Source: Anthoceros angustus (taxonomy: Eukaryota > Streptophyta > Anthocerotopsida > Anthocerotales > Anthocerotaceae). Taken from it: 64,000 nt of DNA. Below are positions 1 to 10,480 of the stretch, piece by piece. The position numbers were made by a program, and so were the translations under genes. The number at the start of each line of letters is the position of its first letter. The first letter of the stretch is position 1. Location: NCBI GenBank assembly GCA_010909165.1, contig VJWM01000254.1, forward strand, positions 154,855 through 218,854, given 5' to 3'. The notes under the pieces are model-generated. The model saw nothing but the letters and a program-made list of their open reading frames with translations, was not told the origin of the DNA and did not search any database.

Positions 1-1110
1 CACTTCTAGTTTGGTGAAAGTGTCGAAGATTGTAGACTTCAACATTAGGCCCGCCCCGCCCCTCCCAGGGCGCCGCATGCCGACGCCTCCTCATCTCCCC
101 TCCCGGCCGGGCGCCGGCATGCCGGCGCCTCACTCTCCCCTCTCCTCCACCCGATGGCGCATTCTAGAGAACATGCCCGCCTTCGACCAAGGGCCGACCG
201 ATCGTACCTCGACCAAGGGTCAACATCCACCATCACAACATACCACCGTCGGATCGATGGCCCACCGTGACGCCCAACCTTTGCCCCTTTATACCATATC
301 GGAAAAAATGTGGGGAGTCTGATGATCCGTCTGATCCGGATGTTGAACTTTAGACCGCAAAGAGAACATGTTGAAAATCGATTGATTTGGGTATCTTCAC
401 GAAGTTCTCGCTCCCATAGTCTCGTAAAGCACGCTGCACGAAATATACGCCTTTTGCTCCATGCCACATTTGTATTGTGTCCACACTTCTAGTTTGGTGA
501 AAGTGTCGAAGATTGTAGACTTCAACATTAGGCGCCGCCGCCAATTGCGTAAATGTTGCATCCATCCATGCTATAGCGCCTAATGCATGAGATGATTTCA
601 CCCGGCTTGGCTTGCTACCATCCCATGGTGAATTCAACAAGATCACCCTTCACCTCCTCATACCTTTCCGACCCTATGCAATACACCCTTCAAGGATTTC
701 GTGCAACACTTGATTGGAACCGGTTTCTGTGAAAGTACATGCACTGTCTTTGCCTTCGATCCATGGTCGGGCCTTACAAGGGTCTCTGGAATGTCTCCGC
801 CTGACCTTCCCAACATAAGAAACCTTTGCCTCTCTTCTTGAAACCCTCCTCGAAAGTCGTTGAATACATAGTTTGTTGCAACACGGTTTCCGGAAATCTT
901 GCGTAACCGTGTCCGCCTCTTCTTCAAGGAGACACCAGCTACGCAAACGAAACCTGTCGCTCACCGCAATGTCTCCGACATTGGCTTCGATGATAGGACA
1001 CCGCAGCGAGGAGGGAACGGGAGGATGGGGAACGTTGCCATCGCCAGCAATATCGCCCCCGATGCACCAAACACTCCACACGGAGGGGCAAAGAGACCTC
1101 GCATGGCACG
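1..1110 (-). pseudogene. DUF7869-type transposase-like gene, N-terminal/middle part (copy 1)
   Basis: Minus-strand peptides at 646-350 (containing WMDATFTQLAAAPNVEVYNL) and 1081-658 line up in the same order with the plus-strand peptides of copy 3 at 40306-40560 (WMNQLFMLIAERMPNIEVYH) and 40060-40300. The part matched here lies N-terminal to the catalytic DDE-like block, which falls outside the window on the left. Bases 50-190 are GC rich, hold palindromes and interrupt the homology, as an intron would. The first ~50 bases recur at 483-532, a direct duplication. Frames are broken. The family assignment rests on the copy 3 homologue, not on this piece alone. Confidence 0.55.
110..129. repeat. 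Perfect 20-bp palindrome
   Basis: GGCGCCGGCATGCCGGCGCC, identical to its own reverse complement. It lies in the GC-rich intron-like block of the transposase-like gene. A degraded copy sits just upstream at about 70-87. Confidence 0.9.
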
Positions 1111-2099
1111 CTCATTTCGACGGGCGGGCGACATCGCTCGCCTCTCGGGCTAAGTTCCATAGCCGCATACAAGTTCAAGTTCCGGCGTCGGTGGCACATA
1201 GGGGGGCACGAATGGTTATGAGTCCTTCGCCATCCCGAGCTCGCATACGATTTTCACGAGAACAAGGTGAAGCATCGTCATCCACAACGACGATTACCAC
1301 TCATCGCCATCCGCTTGCCTCGGGAATTTCCAGCTTGTCTACATAAGCTTGTGTTCTCACACACAGTTGTCCACAAAGAGCATTCAAAACTCGGTCCCTC
1401 ATCAAAGCAAAGTTCGCGCTTTGGCCAAATAGATCAATGCTCCTTTCACCGCATGTAGGTCTCTTTGTGAGGGCAAGACTGATGCCAACAAGTTCCCGCC
1501 ATCCGCAGAGTCAAGCCGCATGACACCCACTATGAACAACGCCCACGAGACAAGGGACTCGAACGTGAGGCGACGCTTTATGAAAATTACCGTGTCCTCA
1601 TCGGTATGGGTGGAGTGGAGCATGGGAAGAGACGCGCCGGTGAACGCGATCCCAAAGACCGTGAACAAGGAGGAATACACAAGCCTCGGCACAATCATAT
1701 TAGACATAGCGAACTATCGCGGATGCCTCGGAGTGGCATCTTCCAAAGACCGCGGAGAAGATTTATCAAGCGGATCCGACGCCGCTATTCACAAGCGTCA
1801 TAAAGTTGCGGCTTTTGCCGTTAGGGATCGGAAGGCTTTAATGTATGTAAGTGCAACACGTGGAAAACATGGGCACCGTGAAATAAAATCGTGGCAAAGA
1901 TAGCTGCCACACCAAATAAGGGTAAGTGGAAAAACAAACACCACAACGGTGGCGACATCACCGCTTTAACCCTTGCCCCGATTTTTAAGCGCTTCCTTCC
2001 GTAATGGAGCGCCCATCACGCTCACCGGCACCGAGTTGCGCCCACCGCAAACCAAGGAAGGCCTCGAATTGCGCCTCCAAGCCGCCAGGTGAGGGAGGC
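1111..2099. other. Copy 1 interior, probable 5' side of the divergent gene pair
   Basis: Reading frames on both strands are short and broken. By comparison with copy 3 this is where the 5' parts of the two divergent genes and their shared promoter region should lie. No promoter motif or start codon could be assigned. Confidence 0.3.
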
Positions 2100-3519
2100 C
2101 GGCCGTGCGCCATTCGTGACCGCAGGAGGTGCGCCACGCCTCCTTTTGCTGCTTGAGGAGATTTGGTGTCTCACCGTGCATCCGTTGCTTGTGCGTGGCA
2201 ATGGCAAGTGGGCGCAAAGAAGGAATTGGCGGTGATGGAGAAGAAACCCGCCGCATGTGGAGAAACCAAGCCAAGAGACCAAAGGGAAGAAGGCGATCAC
2301 ACCCGCAAAGACCGCCATGGAGTGGATGCACACCTTCGAGCCGACCGGTCTTCCAATTCTAAGGCGCCACTTGAAGGCGAACTGGCACGCGTTGAGGGGC
2401 GACGGCCCGAACTCGGATCCGGATCGGCAAGGTGAGCACAACGAAGGGAGCAGGTGAGGGAAATCGTGGATGGCAAACTCACGTAAGATACCGCCGCAAA
2501 TTCTAATCCTCACCTTTTACGCTTGAGGAGACTGCTCAATTGCGCAGACACTAACCGATTGATGAGACAATTGTCCGAGAAGGACGGCTTTTGACACAGA
2601 GTGAACTGAAAGACACAATGTGGTGTGGACACCAATGTTGAAATTATGGATTTATGGCCACAACGGTGCTTTGCCGAATCGAGAGCTGTATGATTTGTGG
2701 TATGGGCAACTTTGATAGAAGCGGAAGGAGATCCGGATATTCAGGTCTTGGTGACTTCGAAGCCTTATGGGTTTGAAGCTTTGCCACGAGTCAAGATTAC
2801 AGTGTTCGTGTTGAGCATAGCAGTTTGGTTAGCAAAAGTGTGAGCCACGTGAATTGTCTCTCAAATTCGGAAGCTCTTCGACACGGGATTGTAAGTGTGT
2901 CTTTGGTCATTGATTTTGAAGTTTTGGAACATCTTTGCATCCACTTAACCACTTTTGGAACTTCTAACTCGTAATGCAAGGAATTTTTATCGATGCTTGT
3001 GTGAAGTGATAACAACTTCTATCATCAATCACCGTCGCGAGATGTTCTTTAGAAGGACCAGGGCTGGGCTGTCTGATTATGAATTGGAAGGAGATGAGGA
3101 CGAGGCCGAGTATGGACCCTCGGATGAAGAGGATGGCCCTATACCGGAGCTGCTTGGCCAAACAGATGACGAACTGTCGGAGGAGGATGGTGATAACAAC
3201 TTCTATCATCAATCACCGCGAGATGTCCTTTAGAAGGACCAGGTCTGTCGATTATGAATTGGAAGGAGATGAGGACGAGGCCGAGTATGGACCCTCGATG
3301 AAGAGGATGGCCCTATCGAGTTGCCAAACAGATGACGAATGTTGGAGGAGGATGGTGATAATGGGGTGAGGAGGATGATTGCGATTTCCATGCCGGGTGC
3401 CAACGGTGCCTTACAATCCGGTGAAGACATGGGTCGCAGCATGGAATTGCCCGCGGGAGAACACGGGTTGGGCACCCCTCACAGTGGTTTATATCGGTAT
3501 GAAGGCATGGGAGGAGAAG

Positions 3520-3900
3520 GGCGCCGATGCCGCCCTTCCTGACCCGCGCAGAAGGCGGCATCCCAAAGACTATGGGGGTGGGGCAGGCACCAGAGTCGTG
3601 GAACGGAAGAGGGCGCCGCATGCCGCGCCCGCTGGCCCCGGGAGGGGGCGCATGCCGCCCTTCCGTGCCTTTGATGGAGGCGGCGCCGCATGCCGGCGCC
3701 CGACCGGCCTTGGGATGAGAGGGAGGCGCCGCCGCCTCCCCGCCTTGGGATGAGAGGGAGGGCGCCATGCCGCGCCCTGTGCCATGGGAAGCAGAGGTGG
3801 CGCCGCATGCCGCGCCTCCCGTGCCATGGGAGAGGGAGGCGCCGCATGCCGGCGCCTCCTCACGGGAGAGGCGCGCATGCCGCCCCGCCGTGAACCCAAG
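3520..3900. repeat. Cluster of decayed GC palindromes (unit 1)
   Basis: About ten variants of GGCGCCGCATGCCGCGCC separated by purine-rich GGAGG/GGGAGG spacers. The long arginine-, alanine- and proline-rich open frames here on both strands are a by-product of this composition, not proteins. The same block recurs at 5265-5640 and 7180-7550. Confidence 0.8.
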
Positions 3901-5264
3901 ATGGTGGAGGCGATCGGAGTAGTGGAAGCGCAAGCGGAGTTCGACATAGCTGGTTTGGGGGAGGTCAACAAATGTGGAGGCAAGAGAATTTGAGAAGGAA
4001 GAAAGGCAAGCGCAGCAGAGCGCCGATACGATATTCACTATGCATGTTGCATCGATGGGGAGAGGCCGGAGGCCATTGCGCGCCATTCGTGATCGCGGGG
4101 CCACGCCTAACCTGCTGCGGCTTGAGGAGATTTGGTGTCTCACCGTGTAATCCGCTTTGCAGGCTGTGCAATGGCAAGTGGGCGGCAAAGAAGAAGGAAT
4201 TGGCGGAGTGGAGAAGAAACCCGCCGCATGTGGAGAAACCAAGCCAAGAGACCAAGGAAGAAGGCGATCACACCCGCAAAGACCGGCGGAGATGTGGATG
4301 CACACCAAAGTTCGAGCCGACCGGTCTTCCAATTCGCTTGAAGGCGAACAGGCACGATGTTGAGGGGCGCATGCCGCGCCCGAACTCGGATCCCGGGATC
4401 TCAAGGTGAGCACAACGAAGGGAGCAGGTGAGGGAAATGGATGGCAAACTCACGTAAGACAAAGCCGAAATTCTAATCCTTCACCTTTTACGCTTGAGGA
4501 GACTGCTCAATTGCGCAGACACACTAACCATTGATGAGACAATTGTCCGAGAAGGACCGGCTAGTGCGTAACTGAAGAAGACAATGTGGTGTGGACACCA
4601 ATGTTGAAATTATGGATTTATGGCCACAATGGTGCTTTGCCGAATCGAGAGCTGGATTGTGGTATGGGCAACTTTGAAGCGGAAGGAGATCCGGATATTC
4701 GGTCTTGGTGACTTCAAAGCCTTATGGGTTTGAAGCTTTGCTGTCGGACTACGGTGTCTGTGTTAGTGCTTGGTTAGCAAAAGTGTGAGCCACGTGAATT
4801 GTCTCAAATTCGGAAGCTCTTCGGATTGTAAGTGTGTCTTTGGTCATTGATTTTGAAGTTTTGGAACATCATTGCATCCACTTAACACTTTTGGAACTTC
4901 TAACGCGTAATGCAAGGAATTTTTATCGATGCTTATGTGAGGTGATTACAAGTATCATCAATCACCGTCGGAGATGTCTTTAGAAGGACCGTGGTCCTGA
5001 CTATGAATTGGAAGGAGATGAGGAGGCGAGTATGGACCCTCGGATGAAGAGGATGGCCCTATACCGGAGTTGCTTGGCCAAACAGATGATTTAAGGAGGA
5101 GGATGGTGATAATGGGGTGAGGAGGATGATTGCGATTTCTCCATGCGGTGCCAACGGTGCCTTACAATCCGTGAAGACATGGGTCGCACAGAATTGCGTG
5201 GGAGAACATGGAGTTGGGCACCCCACCGGGTTTATATCGGTATGAAGGCATGGGAGAGAGGAAG

Positions 5265-5640
5265 GCGCCGGCATGCGGCGCCTTCTTCGGACCTCCGCGC
5301 AGAAGGCGGCATCCCAAAGACTATGGGGGTGCGCAGCACCTGTGAGCCGTGGAACGGAAGAGGGCGCTGCATGCCGGCGCCCGCCGCCCCATGGAGGGAG
5401 GCGCGCATGCCGCGCCTTCCGTGCCTTTGATGGAGGCGCGCCGCATGCCGCGCCCGACCGGCCTGGAGGAGGGCGCATGCCGCGCCTCGCCCTGTGGATG
5501 AGGAGGGCGCGCATGCCGGCGCCCTGCCATGGGGAAGAGAGGCGGGCGCCCATGCCGCGCCTCCCCGCCATGGGAGGAGAGGAAGGCGCCGCATGCCGCG
5601 CCTCTGGGAGGAGGGCGCGCATGCCGCCCGTGATCGATGG
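5265..5640. repeat. Cluster of decayed GC palindromes (unit 2)
   Basis: Same structure as 3520-3900: repeated GGCGC...GCATGCC...GCGCC variants in a GC-rich block, placed identically within the second 1.9-kb unit. Confidence 0.8.
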
Positions 5641-7179
5641 TGGAGGCGATCGGAGTAGTGGAAGCGCAAGCGGAGTTCGACAATGCAGCTTGGTATGGGG
5701 GAGGTCGCCAACAAATGTGGCCGAAAGAGATTTGAGAAGGAAGAAAGGCAAGCGCAGCAGAGCGCCGATACGATATTCACTATGCATGTTGCATCGATGG
5801 GGAGAGGCTGGAGGCCTCCATCCGTGATGAAGATTATTTGCGAATATCGAGAGCGCACGAAGAAAGTGGTTCCAAATGCTTCCGAAATTAGAGAATTTAA
5901 GGCCTGCATCCTTTCTTTCTCCGATGCATGATTCGGATTGTGGATGAAGGCATGGACCAACTACAGCTCGAGTTATTTCAAAGGTAGAGTGGAGGCCATT
6001 GCGCGCCATTCGTGATCGCGGGGCCACGCCTAACCTGCTGCGGCTTGAGGAGATTTGGTGTCTCACCGTGTAATCCGCTTTGCAGGCTGTGCAATGGCAA
6101 GTGGGCGGCAAAGAAGAAGGAATTGGCGGAGTGGAGAAGAAACCCGCCGCATGTGGAGAAACCAAGCCAAGAGACCAAGGAAGAAGACACCCGCAAAGAC
6201 CGGCGGAGATGTGGATGCACACCAAAGTTCGAGCCGACCGGTCTTCCAATTCGCTTGAAGGCGAACAGGCACGATGTTGAGGGGCGCATGCCGCGCCCGA
6301 ACTCGGATCCCGGGATCTCAAGGTGAGCACAACGAAGGGAGCAGGTGAGGGAAATGGATGGCAAACTCACGTAAGACAAAGCCGAAATTCTAATCCTTCA
6401 CCTTTTACGCTTGAGGAGACTGCTCAATTGCGCAGACACACTAACCATTGATGAGACAATTGTCCGAGAAGGACCGGCTAGTGCGTAACCGATGAAGACA
6501 ATGTGGTGTGGACACCAATGTTGAAATTATGGATTTATGGCCACAATGGTGCTTTGCCGAATCGAGAGCTGGATTGTGGTATGGGCAACTTTGAAGCGGA
6601 AGGAGATCCGGATATTCGGTCTTGGTGACTTCAAAGCCTTATGGGTTTGAAGCTTTGCTGTCGGACTACGGTGTCTGTGTTAGTGCTTGGTTAGCAAAAG
6701 TGTGAGCCACGTGAATTGTCTCAAATTCGGAAGCTCTTCGGATTGTAAGTGTGTCTTTGGTCATTGATTTTGAAGTTTTGGAACATCATTGCATCCACTT
6801 AACACTTTTGGAACTTCTAACGCGTAATGCAAGGAATTTTTATCGATGCTTATGTGAGGTGATTACAAGTATCATCAATCACCGTCGGAGATGTCTTTAG
6901 AAGGACCGTGGTCCTGACTATGAATTGGAAGGAGATGAGGAGGCGAGTATGGACCCTCGGATGAAGAGGATGGCCCTATACCGGAGTTGCTTGGCCAAAC
7001 AGATGATTTAAGGAGGAGGATGGTGATAATGGGGTGAGGAGGATGATTGCGATTTCTCCATGCGGTGCCAACGGTGCCTTACAATCCGTGAAGACATGGG
7101 TCGCACAGAATTGCGTGGGAGAACATGGAGTTGGGCACCCCACCGGGTTTATATCGGTATGAAGGCATGGGAGAGAGGA

Positions 7180-7550
7180 AGGCGCCGGCATGCGGCGCCT
7201 TCTTCGGACCTCCGCGCAGAAGGCGGCATCCCAAAGACTATGGGGGTGCGCAGCACCTGTGAGCCGTGGAACGGAAGAGGGCGCTGCATGCCGGCGCCCG
7301 CCGCCCCATGGAGGGAGGCGCGCATGCCGCGCCTTCCGTGCCTTTGATGGAGGCGCGCCGCATGCCGCGCCCGACCGGCCTGGAGGAGGGCGCATGCCGC
7401 GCCTCGCCCTGTGGATGGGGAGGGCGCGCATGCCGGCGCCCTGCCATGGGGAAGAGAGGCGGGCGCCCATGCCGCGCCTCCCCGCCATGGGAGGAGAGGA
7501 AGGCGCCGCATGCCGCGCCTCTGGGAGGAGGGCGCGCATGCCGCCCGTGA
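7180..7550. repeat. Cluster of decayed GC palindromes (unit 3)
   Basis: Near-identical to the unit 2 cluster, about 1.92 kb further on, which shows that the last duplication is recent or artefactual. Confidence 0.8.
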
Positions 7551-8331
7551 TCGATGGTGGAGGCGATCGGAGTAGTGGAGTAAGCGGAGTTCGACAATGC
7601 AGCTTGGTATGGGGGAGGTCGCCAACAAATGTGGCCGAAAGAGATTTGAGAAGGAAGAAAGGCAAGCGCAGCAGAGCGCCGATACGATATTCACTATGCA
7701 TGTTGCATCGATGGGGAGAGGCTGGAGGCCTCCATCCGTGATGAAGATTATTTGCGAATATCGTAGAGTTCGCCAAGAAAGTGGTTAAAAGCTTCTCAAA
7801 TTAGAGAATTTAAGGCCCGTGATCCTTTCTTACTCCGATGCATGATTGGATTGTGGATGAGGCATGGACCAACCACCGCTCGAGTTATTTCGAAAGGTAG
7901 GGTTGAGGAAGGTGTCTACTGCATGATTGACCCATCGATGCGACATTCAATCTATAGATCGGAATAAGTTTAGAGCAAAGAAGTATGTGATGGGAGTGCT
8001 CGGGGGCAATCACACCTATGCAGCGATGAAGCATCCGGACATATCTCCATCAAGGCCAGATTCCAATGGATGGAAGCCCATGTCTATTGTGGGCTCACTT
8101 TACAGGAGATGAGGGTTCTGGCCACAGACCACAACACCATGTCTGACAAACGGAGGAAGATGACTTTCATTGAGCAAGTTCGGTATCTGCGAGATGAGTT
8201 GCGATAGCAAAGAGATGGAGTCAATATGACCATGAACTGGAAGTTCAACCTATAAGGTGCTAGGCTTGATAGATGATGATGAGGCCGAGAGGATGAGCGA
8301 TAAGCAAAACAAGGTCGATAATCGCACACAT

Positions 8332-8860
8332 ATCCTTTGCATCGCCAAACTTGAGGGAGAGTGTGGGAAAATGTCGATAAGATCTTCACGAAGTGGAGGC
8401 CATGGAATTGCTGTAACAAGCCAAACATGTTGCCGCAGGACAAGCAAAAAGAGCAAGGGAAACTAAGACTGGATGAGGCGAAGTCGGTGGACCAAAGTTT
8501 TGAAGCCAAAGGACATGCAAGGAAGCCTTGGCGAAGTTTTCGTGGTATTCCACCGGGTGAGACTGCCAAAAATGTTGATCGTCACCGAGAAGGTCGACAA
8601 TATCCTTTGCATCGCCAAACTTGAGGGAGAGTGTGGGAAAATGTCGATAAGATCTTCACAGTGGGAGGCCATGGAATTGCGAACAAGCCAAACATGTTGC
8701 CGCAGGACAAGCAAAAAGAGCAAGGGAAAGCGGAGGCTGCGGATGAGGCGAAGTCGGTGGACCAAAGTTTTGAAGCCAAAGGACATGCAAGGAAGCCTTG
8801 GCGAAGTTTTCGTGGTATTCCACCGGGTGAGGCGGCAAAAATGTTGATCGTCACCGAGAA
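8332..8860 (+). repeat. 270-bp tandem duplication of a methyltransferase-gene segment
   Basis: The block beginning ATCCTTTGCATCGCC occurs at 8332 and again at 8602. It covers the WENVDKIF linker and the following lysine-rich part. Copies differ by short insertions and deletions. Confidence 0.85.
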
Positions 8861-9041
8861 GGTCGTGACAGTCTCATAGACCTCAATGGTATGGCCAAGG
8901 AGATCACTCTTGGAAGAAACTACATGTGATACAAGTGGCTATGGCGAAGCATCTAGGCTGCAATTCATTCGAGATGGTGAGGAAGGAGTACCGGTGCACT
9001 CAACGGATGAAGTCATTGCGATTTCGACCGCTCAAGGGAAG

Positions 9042-9167
9042 GTGAGTTTCGCTGTTCTTACCAGTATAGAACTATTGGAGGGCGCCGGCATGACGGCGCC
9101 CTCCCTTTCCCTATTGTCCCCGCAATCTGACTTTCGGCAACCTCACTTGTTTTGTGTTATTTTGCAG
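9042..9167 (+). other. Intron of methyltransferase-like gene with palindrome at 9081-9100
   Basis: Donor GTGAGT follows GAAG, acceptor TTTTGCAG precedes CAAG. Inside is GGCGCCGGCATGACGGCGCC, one mismatch from the perfect palindrome and extended on both sides by GGAG/CTCC. The matching intron of copy 2 (about 21004-21105, minus strand) also contains the palindrome, so the position is conserved between copies. Confidence 0.7.
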
Positions 9168-10358
9168 CAAGTTAAAGATGTTGAAGACCTGAAAAAGCTA
9201 CCAGAAGATTTCCAGGCTTTTATATTAGAGGTCCACACATGGAAAGGGCTGGAGGATGAGCAGAGGGCACTTGCGGACATGGACATGGAGGAAGGGCTGC
9301 AATCTTTCATCGCCCAAAACAGAGGAGTTAGTGAAGTATCAAGTGGTGCGCAGAGATGTGGCGTAAATGAGAGGGTTTCTTTGAGTCAAGTATACAACTG
9401 GTGATGGATGTCCCTAGGGATTCAACAAGGGAAGTATGATGTCAAACTTGAGCAAAGAAATGGCAAACATATTTCATTCCTTCCATGACATGACAATGTG
9501 CGACGAGATCGTAATGATAGTAATGCATGGTGTGGAAGAGCCGCATATTGTCGTGAGAGTATGAGGAAGTGGTGCGTGTGGAGGCATGGTCTCATTTGTT
9601 TGGGACAAAACTAATATGCACAATGACCAAGGAGGCTTTGACATCGTGGAGTACATCATGGGTGGGGTGACCGCACGAGCAAGAAGACAAAGGTGTCCAT
9701 GTCAATACCTTGCGGGCTCTTTCAATAATGGGCGAGCGGTTATTGCACACGACGTGGTGAAGAAGTTATTATACATGTCGCTGGACAAGCTGGTTGTTTC
9801 CGCGTATCAGAGGCCACTGGGTCTAATGATGAAGTTGATCAAGAACTTCTCGAGAAGGAGATTGGATATTAGATGCATGTGCGGTGGAGTGGAACAACGA
9901 CATTAGCGGCACTCCTTTGTGGCCGAAATTGCATTGTGGAGGTTGACAAACGTGGCAGTTCATTCCGCAAAGGATTCATGGCTATGAAGTTTTACCGGAC
10001 GCAGAGGAGGAGTTGACCCATGAGCCACACCGCCGAGGCCCCACCCACCTGGGCAAAAGAATTGAGCTTGTCCGAGAAGGATGCATCCCAGTGCCCGTAG
10101 TCCCACTTGGGTTGAGCAGATGAAAGAGAAGACGGAGATCTTATAGATGATCGCCAAGAAACTGCCTCGCATTGTGGCATCCCGACTATTTGGAGAAGAG
10201 CAAGGAGGATGCGGTCGATATCACGGAAATGCTATGGTCGAAAACGACAATTTCGAGGATCCCGAGGATGCTCGACCAAGGACGGAAGTTGTGTTAGATA
10301 GCGTGTCGGGACAATGCCTCCCGAGCCACGCCTCAAGCCGAGAATCCCCTCGAGGGAA

Positions 10359-10480
10359 GTGAGTCTAGTTTAGTTTTGAAAGTACCATAACCTGCATGGT
10401 TAGAACTAAGGCGCCGCATGCCGCGCCTGCTTAAGCCTCCTTCTTTAACTATGAGTGACATTGTTATTCGTTTTGTCAAG
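10359..10480 (+). other. Second intron of methyltransferase-like gene with palindrome at 10409-10428
   Basis: Donor GTGAGT, acceptor TTTTGTCAAG. It holds AGGCGCCGCATGCCGCGCCT, a decayed but still self-complementary palindrome. Confidence 0.6.

Larger units (their letters stand above)
2100..7908 (+). repeat. Three tandem ~1.9-kb units inside copy 1
   Basis: Units run roughly 2100-4068, 4069-5993 and 5994-7908. Each begins near an ATTCGTGA block, continues through a lysine-rich exon-like segment, an acidic segment rich in D and E (for example 3090-3200), a GC-rich block full of GGCGCCGCATGCC-type palindromes, and a final lysine/arginine-rich stretch. Units two and three are nearly identical, differing by a few short indels. 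Unit one differs by many short patches and lacks about 170 bp at its end. The units appear to be the 5' exons and a palindrome-rich intron of the ParB/methyltransferase-like gene, amplified in place. Confidence 0.85.
1..10480. mobile_element. Two-gene DNA transposon, copy 1 (left end outside window), decayed
   Basis: Seen: a minus-strand gene at the left and a plus-strand gene to the right, arranged head to head. Pieces of both match the genes of the bounded element at 30643-43290 and the remnant at 19690-22666, in the same divergent order. The minus gene is the N-terminal part of a DUF7869-type transposase-like protein; the plus gene is a ParB-like/DNA-methyltransferase-like protein. Frames are broken by many small indels, so this copy should be inactive. 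The right terminus was not identified: the 28-bp terminal repeat of copy 3 was not recognised near 10.5 kb. The end given is the last acceptor of the methyltransferase-like gene. Inference: an old relative of copy 3 that expanded internally. Confidence 0.7.
7800..10480 (+). pseudogene. ParB-like plus DNA-methyltransferase-like gene (copy 1)
   Basis: Order seen: a ParB-like stretch at about 7960-8200 with GGNHTYAAM, then a WMEAHVY...DHNT-type segment followed by MTFIEQVRYLRDEL; a linker with WENVDKIF, duplicated at 8332-8601 and 8602-8860; a conserved block whose GT-AG intron (9042-9167) contains a 20-bp palindrome; a methyltransferase-like part with VWDKTNMHND (about 9600-9627); then TTLAALLCGRNCI at about 9905-9940, resembling the AdoMet-binding loop and strand of amino-methyltransferases. 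A second intron (10359-10480) also holds a palindrome. Known: ParB domains are fused to DNA methylases in phages and mobile elements. The motif order W-x-KTN then GxG-like loop fits N4-cytosine/N6-adenine enzymes, but a clear DPPY motif is missing. Frameshifts and stops make it dead. Confidence 0.6.

Noticed and set aside
3313-7776. Long minus-strand frames (up to 423 aa) rich in Arg, Ala, Pro and His across the palindrome clusters
   Set aside because: They arise from GC-rich palindromes that read open on both strands, are copied by the tandem units, and match no family.
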